From Botryotinia globosa (lineage: Eukaryota > Ascomycota > Leotiomycetes > Helotiales > Sclerotiniaceae), in NCBI GenBank assembly GCA_014898425.1, contig RCSZ01000006.1, positions 2,418,001-2,482,000 on the forward strand: a stretch of DNA of 64,000 bases. The letters run 5' to 3'. The notes beneath the pieces were generated by a model. That model ran no database searches. It was not told the DNA's origin and saw nothing but the letters and a program-made list of their open reading frames with translations. The translations under genes and the position numbers were made by a program. Positions within the stretch are counted from its first letter, which is position 1; every line of letters starts with the position of its first letter. Shown piece after piece: positions 61,055-64,000 of the stretch.

Positions 61055-63938
61055 TTAGTAGTGAAACTCAAAACAAAATACACATGATGAACATACTAGC
61101 ACAGCATCCGCTTTACTTGGCCGTGACCTGGGTGAAAGGATTTCTGCAAGGCTAGGCGACTCTTCCTTCGTGGTAAGGATTTCTGCAAGGCTAGGCGACT
61201 CTTCGTTCGTGGTAAGGGAATGATACTTCTTATTATGTTTGTTTAGGAGTGCTCGGGTGACAAAACCTATGGTGAAATAAGCACACGAAGAATGCGCGCA
61301 TCGATACCGACGTTGATGATGTGACTCGTGTTTGTCCCGTTGAGAAGAAGTTTCAAAGCCATCAACATTACGAACACAATTTACATATCGGCATATGAAA
61401 ACTGAGGCCCCATAAGTCTCTCGAAGAACTTCGATATCCATCTGCTTGATATTGGGAAACGCTGCCATAGCATTAGTTCCCAACAGAGTCTCGATCGTTT
61501 GTTGAAAATGGTGACCTATGGCACTCAAGTGTGTTGGATCCATTTCACATAAATCAAGAGAGATTTCTGCCAAAATTTAGACCAAACATTGAGCGTTGAA
61601 AGGGGCACTTACTTTCTGGAGATTTGTCTAAAGCAGCCTCTGAGTGCAACTTCGACCGGGCTTTGAACCCAAGAATATCTAACATTACCTTTTTAATTTC
61701 GGGCAAATGACTCAAACCTTGCAAACTCTGATTCTCGGTGATAGCTCCATTATTTTCTTGTGTGTCTTTTGGTGGAGTGATTTCTTTCCTATAGCGTAAC
61801 ACAAATTGCAGTTGACCTAGAAACTCTGTCGAGAGTTGAGCATGCTTCTGAAAACACTCTAGGAGATGCTTGTACCAGAACACAATGGCATACGTGAGCA
61901 GACCATGAAATCCTTTTACGACTACAGTAGCCCTTTGAGCTTCCGTGAAGCTACTTGGAATTAAATTGTCGCAGGAATTCAGTATGGCGATGCAAGAGAA
62001 AGAGATATTGAGATGTGCGCGTTCACGTGACAGAAATGGCAGCTTCTCTTGATACTCTTCGTCAAGTAGATATCTATAAAATGTTAGCCACCTCATCCTT
62101 AAAATTCTAGGGATCTCAAGGGGTTTGCTACTCTCTTGCTGAGAAATGCACAAATTCGACTGTATTTGCAGGACCATCTTCTATAAGAGGACGGCAGAGA
62201 TCCAATGCTCTTTTCCCGATTCTTGTTCTGGAGGTAAGAGTCCGATTTGAACGATCAAGTGCAACTCCATCAAGTATTTCGTAGTTTTTAAGTACTCGAT
62301 AAGAACATGCCATCCATTCCAAAATACGAATAGCCATGAACCTTGCCGTCTCGGGGTTGTTGGGATCCATGATTCTGTCGAGAATTCGACCATACCTAGT
62401 AGATATTAATCACATATCTTGGTATAACGAGTGATATCTTACGCTGCCTTCAAACCTTTCGGTAAGCTCATGACTGCCCCTTCCAATGCCTCATCACTGT
62501 AGCAAAATTTGAGTTCGTCTAAAACTAGCCGAACCCATAAAAACATACCTAACAAAGTTAGTATCGCTGTTTCTTTCATGACATTGAACTTGCTTACCAT
62601 TCGCCTTTTCTATCAAAGTTTTTTCAATTCTCTTCAATAACTCCTGATCGGAAGTGTCAAGTTTAGACATCTTGTATTTTAGGTAAGACTGAATGTCTTG
62701 ATTGACTTCTTGGCGGCTGTCCAGAGCGATGTAGGGTTGTTTGAGAAGCCTTTGGCGAATGTGTGGTTCTTTTCGACTAGAAAATAAAACCTTGCATTGA
62801 AGCGCTGGACCGATACAAATAGTGCGAAGTTCTTTCAATATCACTTTTTGATCTTCCTTTGAACATTCATCCAAGCCGTCTATAACGATTCTTGTAGATG
62901 CAACAGTCTGTAGAAGCTGTGGGAATATAGCTCTGAGCTGAGTCATTGTGCAGTCTACCCCTCGATAGACAAACTCATTGGCAACCAGAGTGGAAATTTC
63001 ATGATGCTGCCTAAGAAGTTGAATTGCAATGGTTGCTAGGATCTGCTGGCAAACGTTGCCAGAGCTGCGACTGTCACAATAATAATAACATGCTGTCAAT
63101 CCAGGCTTCCCTATCAATCTTTGGATTATGTACGAGCATATAACGCTCTTACCTTGAGTAATGGAATTAGTCATGTTATTACTTTCGAATTCTATGAAAT
63201 GGGGCCAAACCTGATCCCGGCTTGCCATGAAGCCACAGGCACGGATCTTCTGTATTATTCTCCATCCAACTCTTGAATTGCTGTTCCCCAGCCATCCACT
63301 CGCACGTCTTATCATAACGCTTTTTGGAGATTCTGTCATGCTCAGTTTCTTGATTCTTCCCATCAAGAGTGAACCATGCAATAGCGTGTTGCAAACGAGT
63401 AGCTTTCGCATTCTTTTCATTCTCTTCGACCATTTCTAAGTCTCGCTTCAGTCTCAGCCGGATGTCGTCTTGCATCCTAACTCGTGACTCTCTTGACTCG
63501 ACGATATTAAAAGAAGCAGCCTCTATGTCGATAAAGTCTCGATGTTTCTTTAAAGAATTGATGATGGAATCAAATCGACTCCCGAAATCCTTCCAAAAGG
63601 AAAGAAAGATAACATGCCAAGCTATGTTATGATTTCAGTACCAGCAAAAAGGATTAGAGCTGATCTACGTACCTCTTTGTCGAAGAAATTTGTAAGCACG
63701 CTGATGAAATTCCAGAATGTTGGTATATACTGTAGCAAGTGATTGCTGGAATTCGACGTTATCATCAAATGCCTTTTGATATCGGTCAAATCGTGGCAAG
63801 GCTTCACCAATGTCAACATATGCTGAGATCAAGGCCTCAAAAATATCACGATGGTGACTCGCGATCTACTAAAGAATAAGCCTGAAGTCTGTACACAAAT
63901 CATGGGATACCAACCTGAAGCATAAGTTTAATTGGAGC
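61055..63938 (-). CDS. NACHT-type NLR (STAND) protein with C-terminal C2H2 fingers (5' partial)
   Basis: Exons, high to low: 63915..63938, 63673..63865, 63211..63621, 62598..63152, 62443..62548, 62132..62395, 61613..62073 and 61055..61566. All are in phase: 841 residues seen, the 5' end outside the window. The N-terminal domain reads EALPRFDRYQKAFDD, ILEFHQRAYKFLRQRAWHVI and VRMQDDIRLRLKRDLEMV, like the helical domain common in fungal NLRs. NACHT: P-loop LWLHGKPGSGKSVIC (split by an intron after GSG), Walker B TRIVIDGLDECS, sensor KVLFSSRKEPHIRQRL and GMFLWVRLVLDELK. FVHFSAREYLLDEEYQEKL follows. Two zinc-finger-like units: CRYVNC to HESHH, and CAHSSC to HNKKYH. No ankyrin or WD repeats. Likely heterokaryon-incompatibility/immune-type signalling (inference). 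A last intron from 61095 would change only the final residues. Confidence 0.82.
61136..61213 (-). repeat. 39-bp direct repeat in the NLR coding region
   Basis: Two adjacent 39-bp units differing at one base encode EESPSLAEILTT-type peptides just after the zinc fingers. In frame, so it only lengthens the linker by 13 residues. Confidence 0.85.
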
Positions 63939-64000
63939 CTATGTAATAATCGTCATCATCACTTTCTTCATTCGATCAAGTAGAAGGGTACAAACCCATA

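Overview
The window reads as nuclear DNA of a filamentous ascomycete. Genes are separated by kilobases of non-coding DNA, introns are short (about 50-120 bp) with GT...CTAAC...AG signals, and gene islands of roughly 40-45% GC alternate with very AT-rich blocks that look like repeat-induced point mutation (RIP). Gene content (importin beta, eL24, beta-NAC, Trm44, Shb17, ALO1, type II dehydroquinase, a NACHT-type NLR) and protein style suggest a leotiomycete, possibly Sclerotiniaceae. That placement is inference from style, not from a search.

Layout. 1-4357: the 3' end of LEU4 and a complete seven-exon importin beta (KAP95). 4358-11608: 7.2 kb of ordinary composition with no recognisable gene. 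11609-18073: RPL24 (-), TRM44 (+), a charged hypothetical (+) and the beta-NAC gene EGD1 (-). 18074-22460: a RIP-like island with LTR-like, tRNA-like and long inverted-repeat fragments. 23634-25586: a broken gene. 28720-36123: a Rad51-paralog-like gene, a frameshifted 3-dehydroshikimate dehydratase gene, a small single-pass protein (-) and SHB17. 36124-39490: an AT-rich terminal-inverted-repeat element next to an extremely long AAAT microsatellite. 39494-44841: a UPF0303-type gene with a disordered upstream exon, then ALO1. 45225-47230: a nest of MITE-like elements and a 154-bp tandem repeat. 47802-52732: an RBR-type RING protein and a signal-anchored Ala/Ser-rich membrane protein. 53760-56560: nested repeats. 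58715-59179: a QutE-type dehydroquinase. 61055-63938 (-): most of a NACHT NLR with C-terminal zinc fingers, its 5' end outside the window.

How the genes relate. The core genes are housekeeping: leucine synthesis, nuclear import, translation and co-translational folding, tRNA modification, sugar-phosphate metabolism and erythroascorbate synthesis. Two genes belong to quinate catabolism: dehydroquinase and dehydroshikimate dehydratase. They lie about 27 kb apart rather than in one cluster, and the second carries two opposite single-base frameshifts.

The observations most worth a second look are: (1) EGD1 only reads through if two introns are separated by a one-nucleotide exon; (2) a family of GC-rich hairpin modules occurs in permuted order, one copy inside an intron of SHB17; (3) an in-frame, coding-like extension follows the TAG stop of the RBR gene; (4) a nest of MITEs with TTA target duplications and a near-palindromic RIPped element; (5) the structure of the NLR. 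No CRISPR, operon or other prokaryotic system is present.
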